Assembly: GCA_002362155.1 (NCBI GenBank)
Contig: DETN01000028.1
Span: forward strand, 1-16,291
Direction of reading: 5' to 3'
Source: Lachnospiraceae bacterium UBA3287
Lineage (GTDB): Bacteria; Bacillota; Clostridia; Lachnospirales; Lachnospiraceae
DNA length: 16,291 nucleotides
Shown: in pieces, positions 7,600 to 14,707 of the stretch
How positions within the stretch are numbered: position 1 is the first letter of the stretch
Layout: each line of letters starts with the position of its first letter
The notes under the pieces: generated by a model
What the model was told of the DNA's origin: nothing
What the model saw: the letters and a program-made list of their open reading frames with translations, nothing else
The model's database searches: none
Program-made: the position numbers and the translations under genes

Positions 7600-9165
7600 A
7601 TGGCAAGAGAAATGATCATCGTCCTGGACTTCGGGGGCCAGTACAAGCAGCTGATCGCCAGAAGAGTCAGGGAATGCAATGTATACTGCGAGATCCACCC
7701 CTGCAGCACTTCTCTGGACCGGATCCGGGAGATGGATCCCAAAGGCATCATACTGACCGGGGGACCTGCCAGTGTCTATGACCCGGAGTCGCCTTCCTGC
7801 GACAGGGCGCTCTTTGAGATGGGCATCCCGGTGCTGGGCATCTGCTACGGATCCCAGCTCATGGCCTATAAGCTGGGAGGAGAGGTCAGGACGGCCCCCG
7901 TCAGCGAGTACGGCCATACCATGGTGGAAACAGATCCGGCAGGAAGCCTTCTTTTTGCCGGCACGTCCAGTCCCACCCAGACCTGGATGAGCCACACGGA
8001 CTATATCGCTTCGGTGCCGGACGGCTTCAGGATCACGGCCCATACCCCCGTATGCCCTGTGGCCGCCATGGAGAACCCTGAGAAAAAGCTCTATGCTTTC
8101 CAGTTCCATCCGGAAGTGACCCACTCCCTGGAGGGGCAGAAGATGCTCCGCAGCTTCGTCATGGACGTATGCGGATGCTCCGGAGACTGGCAGATGGCCT
8201 CCTTTGCGGAAACGACGATCAGAGAGCTTCGGGAGAAGATCGGAGACGATCATGTGATCCTGGGCCTTTCCGGCGGCGTGGATTCTTCCGTGGCGGCTGC
8301 CCTCCTGTCCAGGGCCATCGGCAGCCAGCTCCACTGCGTTTTCGTGGACCACGGCCTGATGCGGAAGGATGAAGGGGACGAGGTGGAAGCCATCTTCGGT
8401 CCCGGCGGAAAGTTCAATCTGAATTTCACCAGGGTCAACGCCAGGGAGACATTTTTCCTGCAGCTCATGGGAGAATCCGATCCGGAAGGCAAGCGCAAGG
8501 TGATCGGTGCCGTCTTCCCCCAGGTCTTCGGCGATGAGGCGAAGAAGCTGAAGGGGAAGGTAAAGTACATTGCCCAGGGCACCATTTATCCGGACGTGGT
8601 GGAGAGCGGCGACGGAAAGACCGGCGACGTCATCAAGTCCCACCACAACGTGGGCGGCCTGCCCATTGATCTTGTAAGAGAGCTGGGCTTTGACGAAAAG
8701 CCCATAGAGCCCCTGCGGGAGCTGTTCAAGGACGAGGTCCGGAAGGTGGGACTGGAGCTGGGCATTCCCGCGGACCTGGTCTACCGCCAGCCCTTCCCGG
8801 GACCCGGCCTGGGCGTCCGCATTGTGGGCGAGATCACCCCTGCCAAGGTAAAGACTGTGCAGGAAGCGGACTTTATCTTCCGCGACGAGCTGGCAAAGGC
8901 CGGCGTGGACAGGGATCTGGGCCAGTATTTTGCCGCCCTCTCCAATATGCGCAGCGTGGGCGTACAGGGAGACCACAGGACCTACGGCCTGGCTGTTGTC
9001 CTTCGGGCCGTGCTGACCAGTGATTTCATGACGGCGGAGGCCGCAGAGATCCCCTGGAACGTTCTGCAGAAGTGCATGACCAGGATCATCAACGAGGTCC
9101 CGGGGGTCAACAGAGTACTCTACGACATTACTTCCAAGCCGCCTGGAACAATCGAGCTGGAATAA
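7600..9165 (+). CDS. guaA: GMP synthase (glutamine-hydrolysing)
   Basis: GuaA aminates XMP to GMP with glutamine and ATP, the last step of guanine nucleotide synthesis. The 521 residues cover the class I glutamine amidotransferase domain (about 4-195), with nucleophile Cys82 in GICYGSQ and partners His170 and Glu172 in FHPEVTHS. The ATP pyrophosphatase domain (about 200-395) has the P-loop SGGVDSS (224-230). The C-terminal XMP-binding/dimerisation domain ends in KPPGTIELE. In homologues I know, the last residues read TIEWE, so Leu in place of Trp is unusual though conservative in size. ATG 7600 follows AAGGAGG at 7589-7595 with a short 4-base gap. No purine riboswitch fold is apparent in the 58 bases between the terminator and the start. 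Confidence 0.98.
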   Translation: MAREMIIVLDFGGQYKQLIARRVRECNVYCEIHPCSTSLDRIREMDPKGIILTGGPASVYDPESPSCDRALFEMGIPVLGICYGSQLMAYKLGGEVRTAPVSEYGHTMVETDPAGSLLFAGTSSPTQTWMSHTDYIASVPDGFRITAHTPVCPVAAMENPEKKLYAFQFHPEVTHSLEGQKMLRSFVMDVCGCSGDWQMASFAETTIRELREKIGDDHVILGLSGGVDSSVAAALLSRAIGSQLHCVFVDHGLMRKDEGDEVEAIFGPGGKFNLNFTRVNARETFFLQLMGESDPEGKRKVIGAVFPQVFGDEAKKLKGKVKYIAQGTIYPDVVESGDGKTGDVIKSHHNVGGLPIDLVRELGFDEKPIEPLRELFKDEVRKVGLELGIPADLVYRQPFPGPGLGVRIVGEITPAKVKTVQEADFIFRDELAKAGVDRDLGQYFAALSNMRSVGVQGDHRTYGLAVVLRAVLTSDFMTAEAAEIPWNVLQKCMTRIINEVPGVNRVLYDITSKPPGTIELE

Positions 9166-9499
9166 TATCCGGCTCTCCGGAAACCCAGTATTTGTGCGGG
9201 AAGCAAGCATAAATGTTTAGTATCTGGCAACAGATTGATAAGCTGTGTCCAACGGCCAGCTGCCTGTATTAAAATGTACATATGGTCCATGTAATGAGGG
9301 CAGGCCGCCGGAATCCGGAGAGCAGGAGAGAAGGATGAGAGAGTGCCTGCCAGAAGAAGGAGACCATCTGCCCGGGACCTGCGGATCCGGGAAGGTTTCC
9401 ATGGATCTCCCTGCAGGGACAGGAGGGGAATGCAGAAATCAGGTGACAGGTATTCTGCGGGAGGGGATCATCCTGCAGACCGCATGGGAGAAAAAACGA
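9166..9499 (+). other. Intergenic region between guaA and the acyltransferase gene
   Basis: About 330 bases without a convincing gene. Just after guaA is a small hairpin (TCCGG 9168-9172 / CCGGA 9177-9181) without a T run, too weak to call a terminator. AT-rich patches near 9205-9235 and 9266-9280 might carry a promoter, but I find no well-spaced -35/-10 pair. The frame of the downstream gene stays open through here. An ATG at 9335 with AGGAG at 9324-9328 could add 55 residues to that protein; those residues lack the look of a domain. Confidence 0.5.
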
Positions 9500-10720
9500 A
9501 TGATGAGACAGTATCTGAAAACGGAGAGAGCTCATTTCATGTGTCCCAACATGCATTTCGGGATCCTGATGGAGCTGGGAAAAGACTATGACAGTATCCT
9601 TGCAGATGCGGCCTTTTCCAGGCTGGCAGGGGCCCATCCCTTTTTAAGATCTCTGATCGCATATGAGGAAGGGACGGACAGGCTGTATTACAATGTCACC
9701 GGGTCATCGAAAATCAGCGTGAGCCTTAAGGAGGATCTGTCCTCCCTCTGGGATGACTACAGGGTTATTTCAGGGGAGGAATGGAACGTATTCGAGAACG
9801 GGCTGCTGAAGGTATTCATATATCCCGGGGAGCAGGGGATGTCCCTGCTTTTCATCGCCCACCACCTTCTGGCAGACGGCAGGGGCCTTCTGGACCTTGC
9901 CCGGGAGTTTGCCGCGGATTACGCGGGCGGGATTTTTCCTGCGTATGCAGAGGAAGTCCTGATGCAGAGCATTGACGACCTGCCCCCAAAGAGCCGCCTT
10001 TCCGGGATCAGCAGGTTCCTTGTAAGATGGGCCAACCGGCAGTGGAAAAAAGAGGACCACAGGGTAAGCTATGAAGCGTATAAAAGCTTTGCGGAGGAAT
10101 ACTGCAGGACCCATCCGGTAAAGCATGAGATCTTTGAAGCGGATACTGCGGCTGTGGCAGAGATGTCAAAGCTTTGCAGAGATAAGGGATTTTCCATGAA
10201 CGACCTTCTGATGGCCCATATGTTTGTGAAGACCGGTGCAGGGAAGATCATCATTGCGGCCGATATCCGGAAGAAGCTTACTGTATACAGGAAGGGAGCC
10301 CTGGGCAATTACTCCACGGCCATGGGCATTCAATGTTCTCTGAGGACGAAGGACGTGGTAAAAAAGGCCCGGGAAGTCCATGAACAGGTCAGGAAGCGCC
10401 TTGGAAAGAACAGAGATCTTATGCTGGTGCTGGCCTGCTATTTTGAGATGTCGCCGACCCTTCTGGACGCGGCGGCCATTTCTGCACTGGGAGGCTTTGA
10501 TTCAAAGGCAGGCAGATTCGTCGGAAAGCGCATGTTCGGCTTCGGCGGTCCCGGGGCATACAGCATTACAAATCTTGGAAAGGTGGAGGATCCTGATATC
10601 AGGTCCCTGGTCTTTATTCCGCCCGCATCCCCGGCGGTAAAACTGACCCTGGGAGTTATAACGCTGAACGGAAGGATGAAGGTGTGCAGCAGCAGGAAGG
10701 AAAAAGACGGATCCTCTTAA
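9500..10720 (+). CDS. Stand-alone condensation-fold acyltransferase (HHxxxDG)
   Basis: A 406-residue cytoplasmic protein with no signal peptide. The HHLLADG sequence at 121-127 is the HHxxxDG active-site motif of the superfamily that holds nonribosomal peptide condensation domains, chloramphenicol acetyltransferase, PapA and alcohol acyltransferases. The second His (122) would be the catalytic base. Later landmarks fit a two-lobe condensation-like fold: AADIRKKL (253-260), GALGNYSTAMG (266-276) and ITNLGKV (356-362). It has no carrier-protein or adenylation domain, so it probably moves an acyl group between small molecules or lipids; the substrates are unknown. The ATG at 9500 follows GGGAG (9486-9490) at 9 bases, and the domain starts right after it (YLKTERAHFMCPNMHFGI). 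An ATG at 9335 is an alternative. No biosynthetic partner genes are adjacent. Confidence 0.8.
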   Translation: MMRQYLKTERAHFMCPNMHFGILMELGKDYDSILADAAFSRLAGAHPFLRSLIAYEEGTDRLYYNVTGSSKISVSLKEDLSSLWDDYRVISGEEWNVFENGLLKVFIYPGEQGMSLLFIAHHLLADGRGLLDLAREFAADYAGGIFPAYAEEVLMQSIDDLPPKSRLSGISRFLVRWANRQWKKEDHRVSYEAYKSFAEEYCRTHPVKHEIFEADTAAVAEMSKLCRDKGFSMNDLLMAHMFVKTGAGKIIIAADIRKKLTVYRKGALGNYSTAMGIQCSLRTKDVVKKAREVHEQVRKRLGKNRDLMLVLACYFEMSPTLLDAAAISALGGFDSKAGRFVGKRMFGFGGPGAYSITNLGKVEDPDIRSLVFIPPASPAVKLTLGVITLNGRMKVCSSRKEKDGSS

Positions 10721-10730
10721 TGACGGAGGC

Positions 10731-10776
10731 AGGAGGCCGGAGGAGGCCGGCGCCGGCTTTTCCGGCACCGGAAAAG
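10731..10776. repeat. 10-bp perfect tandem repeat and GC-rich palindrome
   Basis: AGGAGGCCGG occurs twice back to back (10731-10740, 10741-10750). An inverted repeat follows (CTTTTCCGG 10757-10765 and CCGGAAAAG 10768-10776). There is no T run on the plus strand, so it is a poor terminator for the acyltransferase gene. Its role is unknown. Confidence 0.6.
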
Positions 10777-10816
10777 GGAAAAAGAGGCTCAAGGGCTGAA
10801 TGTTAATCTGTGTTGC

Positions 10817-10845
10817 TTGAGAAGATCCGCCTTCGGACATATGAT
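10817..10845 (+). promoter_or_regulatory. Strong candidate sigma-A promoter for the XRE regulator gene
   Basis: TTGAGA (10817-10822), a 17-base spacer, then TATGAT (10840-10845), each matching consensus at 5 of 6. A start site near 10852 leaves a leader of under 30 bases ending in AGGAGG. Confidence 0.75.
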
Positions 10846-10878
10846 TAAGGCAGAATTTCAGTCCAGGAGGATACAGAT

Positions 10879-11721
10879 ATGCTGAGCGGGAACATCAGGA
10901 CCATCAGAAAAAATAAAGGATTTACCCAGGAGGAGCTGGCTGTCAGACTGCATGTCACCAGACAGACCGTTTCCAAATGGGAGAAGGGCCTCTCCGTACC
11001 CGATGCGGATCTGCTCTCGGATATGGCGGACATACTGGACGTATCGGTCTCGGAACTGCTGGGAAAAAAGGCGGAAGAGACCAGGGAGAAGGATGCGGTC
11101 ATTGAGCAGCTCTCCAGGATCAATGGACAGATGGCGGTGAGGAACCGCCGTGCCGACAGGATCATCAGGACCCTGGCCGCAGCTTTTATCCTGACCGCGG
11201 TCTTTCTTGCGGCTTTTGCCATAGGGCGCATTAAGTCGGATATTTCCAGGCATCCTGCCAGGGACCACATAGGAAAGCTGACCTACACCATTCCGGACGC
11301 CGGCTATGTCCATGAGAAGGACGACGTGGGAGTCACCCTGGAGGAGAACGGCCGGGAGCGCATCAGCGCGAAAACATATAAGCGCTATGATGACATGTCC
11401 CAGATCGGCATATGGGAATACGGCTCCGAAGACAGGGATCTGATGGATGAATTCCGGGAAGACTACAGGGAGGACCTGACAGATTTTTCCGGCGTCTACG
11501 GAAAGCTGCCATCCTGTATAGAGGAGATCTGTGCGGCGACGGACCTGACAGAGGATGAGGGCGCTGAGTGGTCCACTTACTATAAGGCCTTTTTTGCCGC
11601 CGGAGACAGGATCTACTGCCTGGAAGTGACCGGCGGAGATGATCCTGCCGCAGAAGGGGAGCTCTTTATCGCCTCCGTGGATATAGATCAGAGACTGGAA
11701 TACGAATACTATCAGCAGTAA
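10879..11721 (+). CDS. Membrane-tethered XRE-family regulator
   Basis: A 280-residue protein. An N-terminal XRE/Cro-CI helix-turn-helix (residues 4-62) contains FTQEELAVRLHVTRQTVSKW, with the common Clostridia pattern EKGLSVPDADLLSDMADIL. A short charged linker leads to one membrane helix (about 96-117, TLAAAFILTAVFLAAFAIG). A region of about 160 residues (118-280) would lie outside the membrane by the positive-inside rule (RNRRADR precedes the helix). It has Cys213, Cys218 and Cys247. This layout suggests a one-component sensor that detects an envelope or extracellular signal. No known sensor family is recognised. ATG 10879 follows AGGAGG (10865-10870) at 8 bases. It has its own promoter and terminator, so it is monocistronic. 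The adjacent MATE fusion gene is a plausible but unproven target. Confidence 0.88.
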   Translation: MLSGNIRTIRKNKGFTQEELAVRLHVTRQTVSKWEKGLSVPDADLLSDMADILDVSVSELLGKKAEETREKDAVIEQLSRINGQMAVRNRRADRIIRTLAAAFILTAVFLAAFAIGRIKSDISRHPARDHIGKLTYTIPDAGYVHEKDDVGVTLEENGRERISAKTYKRYDDMSQIGIWEYGSEDRDLMDEFREDYREDLTDFSGVYGKLPSCIEEICAATDLTEDEGAEWSTYYKAFFAAGDRIYCLEVTGGDDPAAEGELFIASVDIDQRLEYEYYQQ

Positions 11722-11733
11722 TGTAAGGCCCGG

Positions 11734-11769
11734 GGTCCGGAAAGCCGAAAGGCTCCGGACCTCTTTTTT
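11734..11769 (+). terminator. Intrinsic terminator after the XRE regulator gene
   Basis: Stem GGTCCGG (11734-11740) / CCGGACC (11755-11761), continued by AGCC/GGCT after a two-base bulge, capped by a GAAA tetraloop and followed by TCTTTTTT. It is a textbook intrinsic terminator 12 bases past the stop codon. Confidence 0.9.
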
Positions 11770-11770
11770 G

Positions 11771-11799
11771 CTGTCAGGGAGAGATGCCTGTGCTATGAT
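11771..11799 (+). promoter_or_regulatory. Candidate extended -10 promoter for the MATE fusion gene
   Basis: TATGAT (11794-11799) is preceded by an extended -10 TG (11791-11792). A weak -35, CTGTCA (11771-11776), lies at the ideal 17-base spacing. The leader to the ATG is about 113 bases. The ten bases CCTGTGCTAT here also occur at the promoter near 3381-3390. Confidence 0.6.
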
Positions 11800-11918
11800 A
11801 GGGGGCGGCGCGAAGCGGCAGAAGGCGCCGTTTTGAGGAAAGGAGACAGAACCGGGCAGGGACACAGAGCGGAGATGTTCCGGCATTTCATGAGTCCCTG
11901 AACGGGAGGCAGATCTTA

Positions 11919-13871
11919 ATGAATACATCGGAGTTTTTCGGACAGGAGAAGATCGGCAGGATCCTTCTGAAGCTGGCCCCGCCCGTTATGCTGGCCCAGC
12001 TGATCCAGGCCCTTTACAACATCGTGGACTCTCTTTTTATAGGCAGGTATTCGGATACCGGCCTGACGGCCCTGTCCATCATCTATCCCATTCAGCTTCT
12101 TATGATCGCCCTGGCCGTAGGCACCGGCGTGGGCGTCAATACCGTAATGGCGGCAAAGCTGGGAGAGGGAAAGCAGGAGGAAGCGGAGGAGTTTGCCGGC
12201 GTGGGGACGCCCCTGGCCGCAGGTCTCTGGCTTGTCTTTGCCCTGGCATGCTTTCTGATCATGCCATCCTATGCAGGGCTGTCCACGGATTCTCCTGCCG
12301 TCATAGAGGACGTGACGGGGTACGGCCGGATCGTATGCCTTTTCAGCCTGGGACTCTTTCTGGAAAGCAGCTGGACCAAGATCCTGCAGGCAGAGGGGGA
12401 TATGAAAACGCCCATGATCGCCCAGATCGCCGGGGCCGCCGTCAACATCGTCATTGACCCCCTTCTGATCTTCGGCATGTTCGGCCTGCCCCGGATGGGG
12501 ATCCGGGGCGCCGCCATCGCCACTGTGGCGGGACAGATCGCCGCCGCTGCCATCGTTGCGGGAAAGGGCTTCCGGAAAAGCCCCGCGCTTTCTATGTATC
12601 CGGGACATATTTCCCGGATCCTGCGCATGGGCCTCCCCAACATTCTCATGCAGGCGGCCTATACCTTCTATATTTTCGGCCTGAATCTGATCCTGTCGGG
12701 CTTTTCCGACCAGGCTGTCACGGCCCTGGGACTCTACTACAAGTGGCAGACCTTCTTCTTTATTCCCCTGGGGGCCATGCAGACCTGTATCATTCCGGTG
12801 GTCAGCTTCAACTATGCGGCCAGAAACATAGACAGGTGCCGGAAGACCCTGAGGGCCTCCGTCCTCTTCGGCCTGGCCATGATGGCCGTGGGCACCCTCT
12901 GCTTTACCCTGATCCCGGTCCGGATGCTCAGGGTCTTTACCTCCGACCCCCTGGTGGTGGAGATCGGAAGGACGGCCTTTCCCATCATCGGCATAAGCTT
13001 CCTGCCCATGGTCACCTCCCTGATCTTTCCGGTCTTTTTCCAGGCGGTGGGCTTTTCCTTAAAGAGCTCCCTCCTGACAGTGATCCGGACGGTGGTGCTT
13101 TTTGTTCCTCTGGGTTATCTTTTTTCTCTCCTGGGCCTTAACAGGTTCTGGCTTACCTATCCTGTCACGGAGCTTCTCACCAGCATGACGGGCGCTCTCT
13201 TCTACAGAGACTTCCTGGAGGGAGACTATGTGCGGACGCCGGCGCCTCTTCCGGAGACGGGGGACGGACCGGCCCTGAAGCCCTCCGGCCCCGGTCTGAT
13301 CGTCACCATCGCCAGAGAGCACGGCTCCTCGGGAAAGCAGATCGGAAGACGGGCAGCGGAAAAGCTGGGCGTCCCCTTCTACTATAAGGAGATGATCGCC
13401 CTGGCCGCCCATGAAAGCGGACTGGACAGGGAATTTATATCCGACATCCATAAGAATGCCCCGGACATTCTCAGGGACCTGTATCTGAGCTCCCATGCGG
13501 TCCGCATGGCCGTCAGGGCCCAGAACCGCATCATCCGCAGGATCGCGGACAACGGCGCCTGCGTCATCGTGGGAAGAGCCGCCGACTATGTGCTCAGGGA
13601 CTATCCCGGTGTGGTCCGGGTCTTCATCCATGCTCCCGCGGATTTCCGCAGGGCCAGGGTCATGGAGGTATACGGCGATACGGCCGCCCAGGCGGCCCGC
13701 AGCATCCGCAGATCCGATAAAGCCAGAGCTTCCTATTACAGACACATTTCGGGAAGGCGCTGGGGAGAAGCCGGCAACTACGAGCTGACCATCGATTCCT
13801 CCGCAGGCATCGAGGAATGTGCGGATCTGATCGCGGACTATGTCAGATCGCTGCAAAAAGGCAGGTCCTGA
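11919..13871 (+). CDS. MATE transporter fused to a cytidylate-kinase-like domain
   Basis: A 650-residue two-part protein. Residues 1-435 form a complete MATE transporter with twelve predicted helices in two similar halves. Landmarks are KLAPPVMLAQLIQALYNIVD (18-37), ALSIIYPIQLLMIALAVGTG (51-70), QAEGDMKTPMIAQ (157-169) and GLPNILMQAAYTFYI (238-252). MATE proteins export drugs or metabolites using Na+ or H+ gradients. A Pro/Gly-rich linker (436-458) joins residues 459-650, which match the cytidylate-kinase-like family: IVTIAREHGSSGKQIGRR (461-478) with a P-loop-like GSSGKQ, VGRAADYVLRD (551-561), VRVFIHAPADFRRARV (566-581), and the lid DKARASYYRHISG (600-612) with YELTIDSS. Transport helices plus a cytoplasmic kinase-like domain imply coupling of nucleotide state or phosphorylation to export, which is inference. 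The frame is intact with no sign of error. ATG 11919 follows GGGAGG (11904-11909) at 9 bases. Confidence 0.92.
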   Translation: MNTSEFFGQEKIGRILLKLAPPVMLAQLIQALYNIVDSLFIGRYSDTGLTALSIIYPIQLLMIALAVGTGVGVNTVMAAKLGEGKQEEAEEFAGVGTPLAAGLWLVFALACFLIMPSYAGLSTDSPAVIEDVTGYGRIVCLFSLGLFLESSWTKILQAEGDMKTPMIAQIAGAAVNIVIDPLLIFGMFGLPRMGIRGAAIATVAGQIAAAAIVAGKGFRKSPALSMYPGHISRILRMGLPNILMQAAYTFYIFGLNLILSGFSDQAVTALGLYYKWQTFFFIPLGAMQTCIIPVVSFNYAARNIDRCRKTLRASVLFGLAMMAVGTLCFTLIPVRMLRVFTSDPLVVEIGRTAFPIIGISFLPMVTSLIFPVFFQAVGFSLKSSLLTVIRTVVLFVPLGYLFSLLGLNRFWLTYPVTELLTSMTGALFYRDFLEGDYVRTPAPLPETGDGPALKPSGPGLIVTIAREHGSSGKQIGRRAAEKLGVPFYYKEMIALAAHESGLDREFISDIHKNAPDILRDLYLSSHAVRMAVRAQNRIIRRIADNGACVIVGRAADYVLRDYPGVVRVFIHAPADFRRARVMEVYGDTAAQAARSIRRSDKARASYYRHISGRRWGEAGNYELTIDSSAGIEECADLIADYVRSLQKGRS

Positions 13872-13896
13872 CTCCCCTGCAAAAATGCAGAGAAAT

Positions 13897-13925
13897 AGCC
13901 CTGGCGGAATGCTTCCGCCGGGGCT
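13897..13925. terminator. Hairpin between convergent genes, probable terminator
   Basis: AGCCCT-GGCGGAA (13897-13909) pairs with TTCCGCC-GGGGCT (13913-13925) around a 3-base loop, with one T-G wobble. The plus-strand T run is weak (TTTGCCGTTT); on the minus strand the hairpin is followed by ATTTCTCTGCATTTTT. It sits between the MATE fusion gene and the Pr6Pr gene and probably ends transcription from both. Confidence 0.6.
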
Positions 13926-13970
13926 TTGCCGTTTCCTCTGCTTATGCGGCCTTTTGCCTGAGGAGTCCCT

Positions 13971-14642
13971 TTATCCTCTGCCGGATCCGCCGGCCCTTCC
14001 AAGCAGGCGGTCGATGAAAAGGATGATATATCCAAGAAGGAGAAAGGCGGATACCATGGCCCCGCAGAAGAGCGCCACGCCGCCGGGGCCTGCAATGGCA
14101 GGGTCAAGGAAAGTATAGGGATAGCGGGTGATATCCGCCGTTGTGCCGCCGCCCAGGTCCAGTCCCAGAAGGCCCGCGCCGATCATGGAAAAGGCCAGAT
14201 AGGCCAGGGCCAGGGATATCCAGGAGCAGGGGCCCCAGAGGGGCATCCTGCCCTTTTCGTCGAACAGGACCCAGTCGAAGAGGGCCATCAGGGGGACGAT
14301 ATAGTGGAGGACCACCAGGTGCAGGACCAGCTTTCCGTCCTGAAAGAGGGCGTCGGAGAGCATGAAGTGCCCGATCAGCATGGTGACCAGAAGAGAGATC
14401 ATGGCCGTATATTTAAAAAAGGGCGCAAAGGTATGCGGATCGTCCCTTCTGACAGCCGTATGGACCAGGGCGCAGGCAAAGAAGGCCCAGGCGAACATGT
14501 TGGAAATGTTGGTGAACATGTGGGGGAAGTTGTCCGTATAGGCGCCTGAGAGAATGCCGGATCCGTCCAGCAGTCCCCAGAGACCGGCTATAAGAAGAAT
14601 GCTTCTCCACAGGATACATAAGGCTTTGGACCGGATTCTCAT
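13971..14642 (-). CDS. Pr6Pr-family six-helix membrane protein
   Basis: A 223-residue integral membrane protein with about six hydrophobic segments (near residues 10-27, 46-64, 78-96, 106-125, 140-160, 188-212). Family-like landmarks are FTNISNMFAW (43-52), LHYIVPLMALFDWVLFDEKG (112-131) and TRYPYTFLDP (172-181), which match Pr6Pr proteins related to FAR-17a/AIG1-type membrane hydrolases. The biochemical role in bacteria is not established. Histidines within the membrane region (His92, His108, His113) are candidates for a catalytic or metal site. I chose the ATG at 14642 because AAAGGAGG lies 8 bases upstream on the minus strand. The alternative ATG at 14666 would add 8 residues behind a weaker site. 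It lies 65 bases after the zinc-ribbon gene, with a candidate promoter in the gap. Confidence 0.82.
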   Translation of the reverse strand: MRIRSKALCILWRSILLIAGLWGLLDGSGILSGAYTDNFPHMFTNISNMFAWAFFACALVHTAVRRDDPHTFAPFFKYTAMISLLVTMLIGHFMLSDALFQDGKLVLHLVVLHYIVPLMALFDWVLFDEKGRMPLWGPCSWISLALAYLAFSMIGAGLLGLDLGGGTTADITRYPYTFLDPAIAGPGGVALFCGAMVSAFLLLGYIILFIDRLLGRAGGSGRG

Positions 14643-14677
14643 AGCAGCGTCCTCCTTTGCAGGCATGATTTCCTTTC

Positions 14678-14706
14678 TTAATACACGGATGGCCTCCGGA
14701 TGTCAG
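14678..14706 (-). promoter_or_regulatory. Candidate promoter for the Pr6Pr-family gene
   Basis: On the minus strand CTGACA (plus 14706-14701), a 17-base spacer, then TATTAA (plus 14683-14678); the match is 5 of 6 and 4 of 6. A start near 14671 would leave about 29 leader bases carrying AAAGGAGG. Confidence 0.42.
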
Positions 14707-14707
14707 G

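Noticed and set aside
9168..9181. Hairpin just after guaA as a terminator
   Set aside because: The stem is 5 bp and no T run follows.
6283..9210. A 975-codon open frame on the minus strand
   Set aside because: It runs exactly antisense to the NlpC/P60 gene and guaA, both unmistakable. Its product is low-complexity in composition with no domain, and GC-rich codon bias explains the lack of stops.
10858..11928. A 356-codon open frame on the minus strand
   Set aside because: It covers the XRE gene, its promoter region and its terminator in reverse; the plus-strand gene has full signals and clear domains.
13059..13856. A 265-codon open frame on the minus strand under the kinase-like domain
   Set aside because: The plus-strand frame has clear family motifs through this stretch; the antisense product has none.
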